A program made the position numbers and the translations under genes. The notes beneath the pieces were generated by a model. That model searched no databases. It was not told the origin of the DNA and was given only the letters and a program-made list of their open reading frames with translations. Below, one piece after another: positions 1-8,077 of a stretch of 37,062 nt of DNA (position 1 is the first letter of the stretch; the number at the start of each line of letters is the position of its first letter). This DNA is from Actinomycetota bacterium (GTDB lineage: Bacteria; Actinomycetota; Aquicultoria; CAJVYJ01; JAUVQD01), in the NCBI GenBank assembly GCA_030679975.1, contig JAUXSL010000079.1, positions 1-37,062 on the forward strand, read 5' to 3'.

Positions 1-166
1 TGCCCGCCTCCGCGTCGCTCTCGATGAACGTGTGCGGTTTGCCCTCAGAATTAACCGGCGAGACATTAGTGTTGCCGTAGTTGCCGGGATCTGTAGCCAA
101 CGCCAACCCAGCCATCAGGCCAAGGGCCACGGTTACCATTACCGCTAGAACAATTACTTTTCTCAT
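1..166 (-). CDS. Secreted protein, N-terminal part only (runs off the left edge)
   Basis: Only about 55 codons are in the window. The ATG at 166-164 follows AGGAGG with 8 nt spacing. The product begins with a classic signal peptide: MRK, a hydrophobic stretch, and a probable cleavage after GLALA near residue 24. The mature part starts TDPGNYGNTNVSP and is rich in Asn, Gly and Ser. A second in-frame ATG lies 14 codons upstream at 208-206, behind its own AGGAGG (226-221), and would lengthen the basic n-region (MKKANTILNKEAKYMRK). I prefer the downstream start because it gives a normal signal-peptide length. A good sigma-70 promoter at 407-435 would transcribe it with a leader of about 190 nt. 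No family can be named from this fragment. Confidence 0.7.
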   Translation of the reverse strand, partial: MRKVIVLAVMVTVALGLMAGLALATDPGNYGNTNVSPVNSEGKPHTFIESDAEAG

Positions 167-406
167 ATACTTCGCCTCCTTGTTAAGAATCGTATTTGCT
201 TTTTTCATTAAATTTTTCACCTCCTTTTCCAGATATAACTCGCTACACCCTCATTGCTGGGAGTGAAAACTACTCTTGTTAGACAGGTCAGAGCGCATAT
301 TTTTCCATGCATAATCATTTTTTTAATCGTTTGTCGGCTGTGGGGAGTGTCCGTTTGGCCGGCCTATTGACCGCTAGTTCTACATATGCAGCCGTTCACT
401 GGTTAA

Positions 407-435
407 ATCTTAGCGAAAACCAAGGCCCTTGTCAA
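407..435 (-). promoter_or_regulatory. Sigma-70-type promoter for the left-edge secreted protein gene
   Basis: On the minus strand TTGACA (435-430) and TAAGAT (412-407) are separated by exactly 17 bp. The predicted start of transcription is near 400, giving an unusually long 5' leader of about 190-230 nt before either possible start codon. I saw no riboswitch class that I recognise in that leader. Confidence 0.6.
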
Positions 436-457
436 TAGAAACACCGCAGATAACTGA

Positions 458-496
458 GACAAGCCGGCGCGTCATTTGCGCGCCGGCTTGTCTTTT
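458..496. terminator. Strong intrinsic terminator hairpin
   Basis: A perfect 14-bp inverted repeat (458-471 and 479-492, GC-rich core AAGCCGGCGCG) encloses a 7-nt loop. TTTT follows on the plus strand and AAAA precedes it on the minus strand. It sits just past the end of the leftward NHL/TPR/GerMN operon, so its likely job is to end that transcript and insulate the promoter at 407-435. The U-tract is better on the plus strand, where I see no gene to terminate, so it may act in both directions. Confidence 0.7.
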
Positions 497-539
497 AGAA
501 TATGATCAGTAACGAACGCCAAAACGGGCGAGCCCGAGC

Positions 540-1697
540 TTATGAATCGTTCCTTGAACTTAAGTTAGCAAGCCCCGGGTTGAGGGGCGCCACCGACGGG
601 GACGCAACCGGACGTCTGCGATACCATTGCCAGACCAGCACCGCCATCAGAAGCATTAATAATATTATCAACACCATTGGGTTCAACGCATCCAGAAGAA
701 CCGAGGGGCCCTCCGTCACAGCAATCCGAAACACTTGCACCCGGTTGTTGAATTTGTCCGCAATAGCAAACTGTTGGTTACCTATATAGCTAATCCCCGA
801 CGGATAATAAAACTGGCCGTCGTCATGTCCCCAAGTGCCGATTTTCATCAGCTCACGGCCGTCCGGGTTGAGAACCACTATTTGCCCGGCAAACGCGTCC
901 ACCATAAAAATGTTGCCGTCCGCATCGGCGGCTAAGCCGGCCGGCAGACTATACTTGCGATAGAGGCTTCTGGGCCCTTTCCCGGCCGCCATTGGCTTGC
1001 CGCTAACCCAGACAGCCTCGCCGTCTTGATTAAAGGCCTGGACACGATAATTGCCTGAATCGGCTACCACTATGCGACCTTTGCTGACGGCAATTCCGGT
1101 AATGAAATCGAGCTTGCCTTTTGACCGGCCGCGCCCGCCAAAGGAGGTAATCAGCTTGCCGTCGGTTGTCCCGATCATGATCCTATCCGGCGTAGCCACA
1201 TAGAGCTTAGTGCCGACTACTGTCATTGCCTGGGGTGATGGGATGTTGATTTCCCAGACCACGCGCCCACGCTTATCAAAAAGGACTATTTTGTTCTTAG
1301 TTTTGTTGGCGACAAAAACAAAACCTCGTTTGTCGACCGCGATCGCGTTGGGGAAATCAAGATCGCCTCTGCCCGTGCCTCTTTTGCCGAACTTGGTGAC
1401 AAAAGTGCCGTTTTGACGGAAAACAACTACGCGGTGTTTAAAAGTATCCGCGACATAGATGTTGCCGTCGGGCCCCACCGCCGTTTCGACCGGCTTTGAC
1501 AGGCGGTCGGTACGATTACCGTAAATCGACAACAGGTGAGTGTAACCCTTTCCTTCGGATGCCGTGACCGGCCGCGGGGGGCGCGTGAGAAGATAATAGA
1601 TAGCCAATAAGCCAATAAGCGCGACTACTAAAACAATCGCTATCGCTATCTGTCTTCTGTTTCTAAGATCCTCCCGGGTTATTGCCTTAACGCTCAC
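540..1697 (-). CDS. Membrane-anchored NHL-repeat beta-propeller protein
   Basis: The product is 385 aa. A transmembrane helix lies at about residues 15-37. A beta-propeller of NHL-type repeats follows at about 50-330, with recurring units such as VDTFKHRVVVF, VADSGNYRVQAF and IADKFNNRVQVF. A second hydrophobic helix at about 338-360 is followed by a basic stretch (WYRRRP), so both ends are membrane-anchored. NHL propellers usually bind proteins, sugars or RNA and are rarely enzymes, so a scaffold or sensor role outside the membrane is an inference. The start is GTG, behind AGGAGG, and overlaps the TPR gene stop by 4 bp (GTGA), which points to translational coupling. It is the last gene of the operon, before the hairpin at 458-496. 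I cannot assign a pathway. Confidence 0.85.
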   Translation of the reverse strand: MSVKAITREDLRNRRQIAIAIVLVVALIGLLAIYYLLTRPPRPVTASEGKGYTHLLSIYGNRTDRLSKPVETAVGPDGNIYVADTFKHRVVVFRQNGTFVTKFGKRGTGRGDLDFPNAIAVDKRGFVFVANKTKNKIVLFDKRGRVVWEINIPSPQAMTVVGTKLYVATPDRIMIGTTDGKLITSFGGRGRSKGKLDFITGIAVSKGRIVVADSGNYRVQAFNQDGEAVWVSGKPMAAGKGPRSLYRKYSLPAGLAADADGNIFMVDAFAGQIVVLNPDGRELMKIGTWGHDDGQFYYPSGISYIGNQQFAIADKFNNRVQVFRIAVTEGPSVLLDALNPMVLIILLMLLMAVLVWQWYRRRPVASPSVAPLNPGLANLSSRNDS

Positions 1698-2437
1698 TGA
1701 AAACCTCCTGCTTTGCCTGTCGGTATATCCTTAGGTTGCACACCCAATCTGATCAAAGCCTGGCGGGCTTCTGCAAATTGCGGTTCATATGTCATAGCCT
1801 CTTTGTATCGAGAAATCGCTTCTTTTTTGTCTCCTAGGCCCTCGTAAGCGCGAGCCATTTCAAATATAACATCGCTATCCAACGGAAACGCTTCAATGGC
1901 CTTATTGTACACCGCGATCGCCTTTTTATATTCGCGATTGTCATAATATGCCTGACCAAGCTCAAAGTTGACGTCGGAATAATACACACCCAGCTGGTCT
2001 TTAGAGGCAGCCGCTTTTTTCAAATAAAGTATGGCGCTCGAATAATCGCCGCTCTTACGGTAGACACTCCCTAAAAGAAAGAGCGCATCGGCATTTTGCG
2101 GGTCAAGGTTCTCGGCTAAGCGCAGTTGTTTAATCGCATCGCTGTATCGACCGACAATCGCATAAGCGTTCCCCAACTTGATACGCGCATCGGCGGAGCG
2201 GGGATTCTTGCTCACCGCCGCTTCCGCGTCCGAGGTAGCCAGCTCAGCTGCCGACCGCGGCCCTCGATTTGGATCATTCTTTACAAGCGCGGCGCGGATT
2301 ACGAAAACGCCCGCAACCATTATCGCCAGCACCAAGACCAAGATTAGCGCCCTGTATATCGCCACAGAGGACCTCGTCGGTATGCCGCCCCTCATCGTTA
2401 TTTGGGATAACTCGCTCTCCGTCATGTTTTTAGTCAT
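1694..2437 (-). CDS. TPR-repeat protein with N-terminal membrane anchor
   Basis: The product is 247 aa. One transmembrane helix lies at about residues 27-49 after a short polar N-terminus. About four to five tetratricopeptide repeats follow from about residue 70 to 235; typical segments are NAYAIVGRYSDAIKQLRLAE, LGSVYRKSGDYSSAILYLKK and ARAYEGLGDKKEAISRYKEA. TPRs mediate protein-protein contact, so it probably serves as an assembly platform on the outer face of the membrane. The ATG start overlaps the GerMN gene stop by 4 bp (ATGA), and its own stop overlaps the NHL gene start in the same way. The three products are therefore likely made in fixed ratio and may form one complex. No specific system is recognisable. 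Confidence 0.88.
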   Translation of the reverse strand: MTKNMTESELSQITMRGGIPTRSSVAIYRALILVLVLAIMVAGVFVIRAALVKNDPNRGPRSAAELATSDAEAAVSKNPRSADARIKLGNAYAIVGRYSDAIKQLRLAENLDPQNADALFLLGSVYRKSGDYSSAILYLKKAAASKDQLGVYYSDVNFELGQAYYDNREYKKAIAVYNKAIEAFPLDSDVIFEMARAYEGLGDKKEAISRYKEAMTYEPQFAEARQALIRLGVQPKDIPTGKAGGFQ

Positions 2438-3066
2438 TGTTTACTCCCATTATTTTGCCCAGTCTCTTTCTCTTTGGAGCTTACGGAAAAGGGCTGCTTC
2501 TTCAAAAGACCGGAACCCCAAAGATCCTCTATGTCCTTGCCGCCCACTTTGCCGCTCGTCTTGCCCTCAACCGCAATCATGACCTCTTTGACCTTAGGAA
2601 ACTGGCTCAAGGTTTTAACAATCGCCGCGACCGCCAGGTCCGCCTGTCGATCATCGATAACCTTGGCGTCGAGAAAAACTCGATTGAAATCGACGGTCGC
2701 CAGACCCTTTCTTATGGTCAGATCAAGCACTTTGGTGTCGGGGTTGATCGAGCGCATATACGGACCGTGAGACCCCTTAGTGGGCTTCCCGGTAATAAGA
2801 TGCTCGATGGCGCTTTTAGGGATGTTCTTGGCCGACGACGGGACGCTCCGCGCCTCGCCAACCATATAGCCGCCGTCAGACCCGATAATCGGATAATATA
2901 CAAGCACTTCAACCTGTTGTTTTTGCGGTGCGCGCGGCTTCATAGCGTCAGCGGGTGGGTCAGGAACGCGACTGCAGGCAGTCAATATAAAAAGTGCCGC
3001 TAAGATCAGACAGAGAGAGAAACGATTTCGAGAAAATCGAAATGACATTTTGTTTATTTCGCCCAT
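2434..3066 (-). CDS. GerMN-domain lipoprotein
   Basis: The product is 210 aa. The signal peptide ends in a lipobox (LTAC, Cys at about residue 31), so the protein should be lipid-anchored outside the cytoplasmic membrane. Residues of about 50-190 match the GerMN domain (Sporulation and spore germination family): VLVYYP start, SAIEHLITGKP, then GLATVDFN and a VKEVMIAVEG end. GerMN proteins include spore germination GerM and actinobacterial lipoproteins such as LpqB. The open frame extends to 3150, but I chose the ATG at 3066 because AAGGAG lies 7 nt upstream and the signal peptide then has normal length. It is the first gene of the GerMN-TPR-NHL operon. Confidence 0.85.
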   Translation of the reverse strand: MGEINKMSFRFSRNRFSLCLILAALFILTACSRVPDPPADAMKPRAPQKQQVEVLVYYPIIGSDGGYMVGEARSVPSSAKNIPKSAIEHLITGKPTKGSHGPYMRSINPDTKVLDLTIRKGLATVDFNRVFLDAKVIDDRQADLAVAAIVKTLSQFPKVKEVMIAVEGKTSGKVGGKDIEDLWGSGLLKKQPFSVSSKEKETGQNNGSKQ

Positions 3067-3163
3067 CGAACAACTCCTTTGAGAGTCGAAGACACGGTTG
3101 AATTGTCGAGATTGTGGTTTGATGGCCTCATGAGGTCCAAATAGTAGCATAGAACCTTAGCGG

Positions 3164-3191
3164 CGTCTAGACTGCGAATTGCCTCTGTCAA
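3164..3191 (-). promoter_or_regulatory. Possible promoter of the GerMN-TPR-NHL operon
   Basis: A perfect minus-strand TTGACA (3191-3186) is followed after 16 bp by a weak TAGACG (3169-3164). It lies about 100 bp upstream of the GerMN start. The poor -10 makes this tentative. The -35 abuts the IS-end-like repeats at 3193-3241, so an element may have contributed part of the promoter. Confidence 0.3.
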
Positions 3192-3192
3192 G

Positions 3193-3241
3193 ACTCGATT
3201 AAAATGTCCTCTTCCTTAACTCGTTAAAAATGTCCTCTTTC
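3193..3241. repeat. Two direct repeats resembling transposon-end motifs
   Basis: Two copies of a sequence close to ACTCGNTTAAAATGTCCTCTT lie at 3193-3214 and 3219-3241, 26 bp apart, differing by one inserted A and a few substitutions. From general knowledge, closely spaced AAAATGTCC-like repeats are typical of IS21-family ends. No transposase gene or complete inverted repeat is present, so at most this is a remnant. The rest of the stretch 3245-3400 contains nothing else that I can name. Confidence 0.35.
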
Positions 3242-3401
3242 ATTTGGTTGCTCCAACGAGCTGTTTGCTCCACTTTGGGTGCCGCCAAGGGTGGTCCGGC
3301 GCCAAGCCCGGGAGTCTCTTAAAGCACCAGATACCGATTCGCACCTCCTTCTCTCTACTTTATTGTATCTACTATATAAAAGGTAGAACCTTACTTATAC
3401 G

Positions 3402-3430
3402 TTGTCAAGAAGGGGAATATGGTCTATTAT
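3402..3430 (+). promoter_or_regulatory. Promoter of the hxlR-ABC transporter operon
   Basis: TTGTCA (3402-3407), a 17-bp spacer and TATTAT (3425-3430) form a good sigma-70-type promoter. The predicted start is near 3437, leaving only about 13 nt before the ATG at 3450, with the GGAGG near the very 5' end. Just upstream, TCTAC (3368-3372) and GTAGA (3383-3387) form a short inverted repeat around an AT-rich core. It is a possible operator for the regulator itself. Confidence 0.5.
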
Positions 3431-3449
3431 TCTCTTGGAGGCTTTTATT

Positions 3450-3764
3450 ATGACTCTGGAGAAACACGCGGTAATTTGCCCCGTTCACAAGACGATGATG
3501 GTCATCGGCAAGAGATGGACGGCTTTAATAATCCGCGATCTTGTCTCCGGCACCAAACGTTTTTGCCAGCTCGAGCAATCCCTTGAGGGAATCAGCCCGA
3601 AGATGCTATCTCAGCGTCTACATGAGCTTGAGGCTCATGGGATTTTGAAGCGAGAGGTCTTTCCGGAGGTTCCGGTCAGGGTCGAGTATTCTCTGACCGC
3701 AAAAGGGCGAGACCTCAAGAAGGTCGTCGATAGTATGGCCGTCTGGGGAACCAAGTGGGATTGA
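3450..3764 (+). CDS. HxlR-family transcriptional regulator
   Basis: The product is 104 aa, the normal size for this winged-helix family. Recognisable blocks are CPVHKTMMVIGKRWT at the N-terminus, LVSGTKRFCQLEQSLEGISP, the recognition region KMLSQRLHELEAHGIL, and the wing around PVRVEYSLTAKGRDL. The N-terminal Cys is the position that senses reactive electrophiles or redox state in several HxlR proteins. The frame opens at 3402, but the ATG at 3450 is preceded by TTGGAGG at a good distance, and family members start there. The next gene overlaps its stop, so it very probably controls the ABC exporter encoded with it. The inducer is unknown. Confidence 0.88.
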   Translation: MTLEKHAVICPVHKTMMVIGKRWTALIIRDLVSGTKRFCQLEQSLEGISPKMLSQRLHELEAHGILKREVFPEVPVRVEYSLTAKGRDLKKVVDSMAVWGTKWD

Positions 3765-4501
3765 CTCCCATCCTTAAGGCCGTGGCTTTGAGCAAGACCT
3801 ACGGCGACGGCGGCGTCGAGGTTGCGGCCCTTAAAGAAGCGAACATTGAAGTCTTCGAGGGCGAGTTTATCGCCATTATGGGTCCGAGCGGTTCCGGCAA
3901 ATCCACCTTACTCCACCTTCTTGGCGGTCTTGATTACGCGACCGGCGGCCGGATATTCATCCGCGATATCGAGCTGACCGGGTTAAGCGACAAACGCCTC
4001 ACCTTGGTGCGCCGCGCCAATGTCGGTTTTGTTTTTCAATTCTATAACCTGCTGCCGACCCTGACGGCGGAGGAGAACGTTCTCGTGCCGATGGCCATCG
4101 GCGGGAAACCCGCCCCGGGCTGGCAAGATAAGCTGGACGGTCTTTTTAAGCTGATCGAACTGGAAGGGCGACGGCATCATCGGCCGGACCAACTCTCCGG
4201 AGGCGAACAACAACGGGTCGCGGTAGCGCGGGCCCTCATCACCGAGCCGGCGATAATTCTGGCGGATGAACCGACCGGCAACCTCGATCGCCGTCACGGC
4301 CGTGAGATACTTGAGCTGCTTAAGCGGTCGGCGGCGGAAATGCATCAGACTATTATCATGGTAACTCACGATCCGGGGGCCGCGGCCTATGCCGACCGGG
4401 TCATATTCTTAAGCGACGGCGCCGTAGTCAAGGAGCTTAAGCTTGGAGGTGATGACGACATTGAGGCTATCATCACTGGCCTTAAGGAACTTGGGGACTA
4501 G
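3755..4501 (+). CDS. ABC transporter ATP-binding protein (LolD/MacB type)
   Basis: The product is about 248 aa, with all nucleotide-binding motifs: Walker [10 protein letters not shown] at residues 43-51, Q-loop [10 protein letters not shown], signature LSGGEQQR, Walker [13 protein letters not shown], and H-loop MVTHD. The Q-loop and signature context is that of the LolD/MacB/FtsE class, which powers type VII (mechanotransmission) ABC systems. The partner permease follows and overlaps its 3' end. Two starts are possible: GTG at 3755, or TTG at 3761, which overlaps the hxlR stop as TTGA and matches the coupling pattern elsewhere in this window. The substrate (lipoprotein, peptide or drug) cannot be read from the sequence. 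Confidence 0.93.
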   Translation: MGLTPILKAVALSKTYGDGGVEVAALKEANIEVFEGEFIAIMGPSGSGKSTLLHLLGGLDYATGGRIFIRDIELTGLSDKRLTLVRRANVGFVFQFYNLLPTLTAEENVLVPMAIGGKPAPGWQDKLDGLFKLIELEGRRHHRPDQLSGGEQQRVAVARALITEPAIILADEPTGNLDRRHGREILELLKRSAAEMHQTIIMVTHDPGAAAYADRVIFLSDGAVVKELKLGGDDDIEAIITGLKELGD

Positions 4502-6986
4502 AAAAGCCCGGACAATTCTTACGACACTCGGCGTGGTGCTGGGTGTCGCCGTTATTTTAGCCGTCGCCATCACCAACCGAAGCACCATTGACGCTTTTCG
4601 CGCCATGATCGACTCCATCACGGGCAAGGCTGATTTCTGGGTGAACGGACCGTCAACGGCCGGGTTCAGTGAGGCTAAACTCGCTGAAGTTCGCCGGACC
4701 CCCGGCGTCGCCGTCGCCATTCCGGGAATAGCCAGAGATTCGACTCTTTACGCGGGCAAGCGCCGGGAATCGGTCCAGGTAGCCGGGATCGACCCCCGGG
4801 TTGATAGAAAGCTGCGCTACTTCAAGCTGGCTTCCGGTCGTTTTCTTAAATCCGATGAACCCGCCGCGCTGGTCCCGGCCGACCTGGCCGGGAAAAAGAA
4901 GTTTAAGCTGGGCGATAAAGTGAAGCTGACCGGCGCCGGCGTCAAGCACGAATTTAAAGTCATCGGCCTCTTAAGAGATGAAGGCGCCGGGCGCTTCATG
5001 GGCGGCAATGCCGTTTTCATCCCTCTAAAGCAGGCTCAAAGCATTTTCAAGTTAAAAGGCCGCTTGACCTACATCGACGCGAAAGTGAAGACCGGGGTGA
5101 GCGTAAAAGCGGCGGTCGGCAGAGTTTCGCGTCGTCTCGGCGAGAGTTTCATCGTCGAGCAGCCGGAAAAGCGGGCCGAAGCGGTCTCGCAGATGCTCAA
5201 AGGTCTTCAGGTCGGGCTGTCGTTCTTTGGGACGATCGCTATGTTTGTCGGGGGCTTTCTGGTCTATAACACGTTCACCATGGTCGTCGTGGAACAGACC
5301 CAGGAGATGGGGATGGTCCGGGCGCTTGGGGCGACCCGCGGACAGGTAGTCGCCCTGGTCTTAATTCAGGCCGTGGTCTTAGGGATAATCGGTTCGGTTC
5401 TCGGTGTCGGCGCGGGCGTCGCTTTGGCGAAGGTGCTGATGAGCTACGTCTCCAAAACGGTTGAATTGCCGGTCGAGTCGATATCCGTGCCGGTCCTCGG
5501 GCTAGCGGGGGCCGTGGGCGTCGGCCTGCTGGTGACTTTGCTCGCCGCGCTTCAGCCGGCCCTGGCCGCCGGCCGGGTCAGCCCGCTGGCCGCTATTCGC
5601 ATCCGGGCAAAAAAATCTTCCAAGGCCCTGGCCGTTCTGCGCGTGACAGTGGGCTGCCTGGGCGTAACCGCCGGCGTAGCCGCGTCGTTTCTGCCGGGTC
5701 CGGAAGGCCTGGGACGGTATGCCTACTTGTCGGTCTCCATCCATGAGGGCGGCACATTTTTACTGTTGCTCGGCGCGGCGCTCTTAAGTCCTTCTTTGGC
5801 CAAGCCGCTCGGTTACATTTTTGCCGCGCCCATCCGGTTACTTTTCGGTCAGACAGGCAAGCTGGCCGCCGCTAACTTGACCCGGAACCCGGGCCGGACC
5901 GCGGCGACGGCTTCGGCGGTGATGATAACCCTGGCCATGTTGATGAGCGTCGCGGGCATGACGACCAGTTTCAAGCGGAGTGTCGATCGGTGGGTGGACA
6001 AGTCCCTCGGCGCCGACGTCTTTGTCAGCGGGCGCTCGTCGGACGCGACCTACAGCAAGCGGTTCGCGGACAAATTGCGCCGCGTCAAGGGCGTCAAAGA
6101 CCTGACTATGATCCGATTTGTTCCCGTACGCGAGGGAGCGCGAGAGGTCCTCTTCCGGGCTATCGAGCCGACCAGTTACCGGCGTTTCGCGACGCTCCAA
6201 TTCGCTAAGGGCGATAAGCGGCGGGCCTGGCTTGATCTTGCCCGCGGCGACCATGTGTTCATCTCAACGGTCATGGCCAACAAGAGGGGCCTCAAGGTCG
6301 GGGATAAGATCACCCTGACAACCGTTAAGGGTCGCCGGAACTTTACGATTTCAGCGATTGCCGTTGATTTCGGCGGCGAGATGGGCGATATGATCGTCGG
6401 GAGCCGCAAAGACATGAAAAAATATTTTCATCTCGACGATGCCGGCGGTTTCAGGTTGAAGGTCGCCGCCGGGGTCAGGCCGAGGACGGTCGCCGACCGG
6501 ATCAAAAAGAAATACAAGAGTATGGACCTGGATGTTCAAGATATTCAGGAGTTCAAGACTATGGTCGACGGCCGGGTGACCAATTCATTCGCGGTCTTTA
6601 ATGTCCTGATAGTCTTGGCGGCGGTCGTGGCGATGATAAGCGTCTTCAATTCGCTGATGATGAATATCCTGGAAAGACGCCGCGAGCTCGGGATATTGCG
6701 GGCGGTCGGCGCGACAAGGGGACAGATCGGGCTGATGAACCTGCTTGAAGCTTTTATAACCGGGGGGATCGGGGGGATTTTAGGTCTGGCGGTTGGCGCT
6801 GTGTCGGCCAGGGATACGGTCAACGGCATGAATACGCTCACCGGCTATGATATAAGTTTTATCTTTCCGGGGAAGATAGCCGCGATCGCCCTGTTGATCG
6901 CCTTGGTCTTCTCGGTGCTGGCGGCGGCTTATCCGGCCCGCCGGGCCGCGACCCTGGAGATAGGCCGGGCGCTTCAGTATGAATGA
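4452..6986 (+). CDS. FtsX-like permease with duplicated MacB/FtsX halves
   Basis: The product is about 844 aa, made of two similar halves. Each half has an N-terminal helix ([34 protein letters not shown]), an extracellular MacB periplasmic core-like domain, then FtsX helices containing MGMVRALGATRGQ or LGILRAVGATRGQ. This doubled architecture fits a single-chain permease of the LolCDE/MacB or bacitracin-export type, working with the ATPase just upstream. The frame opens at a TTG at 4443. The ATG at 4452 is only 2 nt past GGAGG, so the TTG at 4461 ([11 protein letters not shown], 11 nt past GGAGG) is equally likely. The 3' end overlaps the convergent gene by 13 bp. Confidence 0.9.
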   Translation: MTTLRLSSLALRNLGTRKARTILTTLGVVLGVAVILAVAITNRSTIDAFRAMIDSITGKADFWVNGPSTAGFSEAKLAEVRRTPGVAVAIPGIARDSTLYAGKRRESVQVAGIDPRVDRKLRYFKLASGRFLKSDEPAALVPADLAGKKKFKLGDKVKLTGAGVKHEFKVIGLLRDEGAGRFMGGNAVFIPLKQAQSIFKLKGRLTYIDAKVKTGVSVKAAVGRVSRRLGESFIVEQPEKRAEAVSQMLKGLQVGLSFFGTIAMFVGGFLVYNTFTMVVVEQTQEMGMVRALGATRGQVVALVLIQAVVLGIIGSVLGVGAGVALAKVLMSYVSKTVELPVESISVPVLGLAGAVGVGLLVTLLAALQPALAAGRVSPLAAIRIRAKKSSKALAVLRVTVGCLGVTAGVAASFLPGPEGLGRYAYLSVSIHEGGTFLLLLGAALLSPSLAKPLGYIFAAPIRLLFGQTGKLAAANLTRNPGRTAATASAVMITLAMLMSVAGMTTSFKRSVDRWVDKSLGADVFVSGRSSDATYSKRFADKLRRVKGVKDLTMIRFVPVREGAREVLFRAIEPTSYRRFATLQFAKGDKRRAWLDLARGDHVFISTVMANKRGLKVGDKITLTTVKGRRNFTISAIAVDFGGEMGDMIVGSRKDMKKYFHLDDAGGFRLKVAAGVRPRTVADRIKKKYKSMDLDVQDIQEFKTMVDGRVTNSFAVFNVLIVLAAVVAMISVFNSLMMNILERRRELGILRAVGATRGQIGLMNLLEAFITGGIGGILGLAVGAVSARDTVNGMNTLTGYDISFIFPGKIAAIALLIALVFSVLAAAYPARRAATLEIGRALQYE

Positions 6987-7969
6987 GGCGCCAGAGCCAG
7001 TTGTTTAAGGTTGCGGTAGAGCATCCATGGGAAGATAGCGCTGAGCGGGGTCACGACAAAGCTACCTATCAACCAGCCTATCACCGGTATGGCGTTAAGA
7101 ACGGCTATGGCGGCGCCAAAGACAAAAAAGCGCCAGCAAACATTAGGCCATCTGGCGCCTATCAGCTCTTTGCTGGCAGCTAGAGCGGCAAGCCCGCGGG
7201 TATCCGTATCCAGGTAGACGAAAGCAGCCAGGGAAAACCACGTCCCGACCACGACAGCGACGGGTATCCCGATGATCATACCAATGACCGCCGGGGCCGC
7301 GCTCGCTCCTCTCAAAGCCGCCGTCAAGACGATGCCCGCTAAGATGGCGCCTCCGGCCAGGATAAACTGGAGCCCGGTTATCCAGATAAACGAGCCGGAC
7401 TTCTTGAGCGCCTCGAATATGACGGCAAAGACGCTCAGCTCATAGCCTTTTGACATCTCGGTGGTGGCAACCATAACGGAGAATTGGCCGAGCAAAGCCA
7501 GAAACCCGACCAAAGCGCCGAGCGCTAAAAAATTCCAGATGAAGCTCGAGCTTAGCCGGGCCATTGATTCAGGGGACGTTTGCCTGCCGGTGATGGCCGG
7601 CATGACGGATGAGACAGTGGCGCCGCCGATGGTAAAAGCAGTGAGTAGGATCAGGGCCGAGACGACGATCGACAGCAGTATGTAGAATTTCATGTTGTCC
7701 ATGAAAAAAGAGAAAGCGTTGCTTAAGAGATCGGTGGAGGAGAGCAGGATCGATTTCTGTTTGCCGGTAAAAAAAGATTCCGGCGCGACCTCCACGTAGC
7801 GCGCGTCATAGGGTTCGGCAGTCGGGCCCACTTGTCCGGGCGCCGCGCTGTCCGCCGGAGAAGCTGTTGAGGCTGTTTCCGCTCCGGTTTCCAGGAATTT
7901 CTCCAGACACAGACCGCAGAATCGGGCCGCGTCATCGTTGGCAGCGTTGCAATTATGGCAAGTTTTCAC
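6974..7969 (-). CDS. Zinc-ribbon-headed polytopic membrane protein
   Basis: The product is 331 aa. A zinc ribbon at the extreme N-terminus has four cysteines (C4, C7, C18, C21; CHNC then CGLC). A low-complexity Ala/Pro/Thr linker follows to about residue 65, then about five or six hydrophobic segments (about 90-115, 148-175, 190-220, 225-255, 275-310). The helical part resembles generic DUF-type membrane proteins with a glycerophosphodiesterase-membrane-domain look, but I cannot name the family. The start is GTG, with GGAGG only 4 nt upstream. It is separated from groEL by a terminator at 8042-8071 and appears to be a single gene. Its role is unknown. Confidence 0.75.
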   Translation of the reverse strand: MKTCHNCNAANDDAARFCGLCLEKFLETGAETASTASPADSAAPGQVGPTAEPYDARYVEVAPESFFTGKQKSILLSSTDLLSNAFSFFMDNMKFYILLSIVVSALILLTAFTIGGATVSSVMPAITGRQTSPESMARLSSSFIWNFLALGALVGFLALLGQFSVMVATTEMSKGYELSVFAVIFEALKKSGSFIWITGLQFILAGGAILAGIVLTAALRGASAAPAVIGMIIGIPVAVVVGTWFSLAAFVYLDTDTRGLAALAASKELIGARWPNVCWRFFVFGAAIAVLNAIPVIGWLIGSFVVTPLSAIFPWMLYRNLKQLALAPHSY

Positions 7970-8041
7970 ACGGCCTCCGCGGCTTTTGATTGCTGAAGCT
8001 TTTTATCGGCAGTTAAGCCCTTGCGATTGAGGAGAGGGCAC

Positions 8042-8071
8042 AAAAAAGCGGAGCCTTTCGGCCCCGCTTTT
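8042..8071 (-). terminator. Intrinsic terminator of groES-groEL
   Basis: Read on the minus strand, AGCGGGGCC-GAAA-GGCTCCGCT forms a stem with one G-U pair and a GNRA loop, followed at once by six T residues (plus-strand A-run 8042-8047). The plus-strand reading has an A-C mismatch, so the minus-strand direction fits better. It ends the groESL transcript after the repeat cluster at 8078-8184. Confidence 0.75.
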
Positions 8072-8077
8072 CTTTAG

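Noticed and set aside
81-266. 61-aa plus-strand frame at the left edge
   Set aside because: It is antisense to the secreted-protein gene, which has a signal peptide, AGGAGG and a promoter on the minus strand.
209-400. Cyclic-di-GMP (GEMM) or other riboswitch in the long leader
   Set aside because: A GGCCAAACGGAC stretch looked suggestive, but the conserved loops and the second helix of GEMM are absent, and no other class fits.
3755-6986. MacAB-TolC type macrolide efflux
   Set aside because: Only the ATPase and permease are present, with no MacA or TolC gene, and the lineage is probably single-membraned. The substrate is left open.
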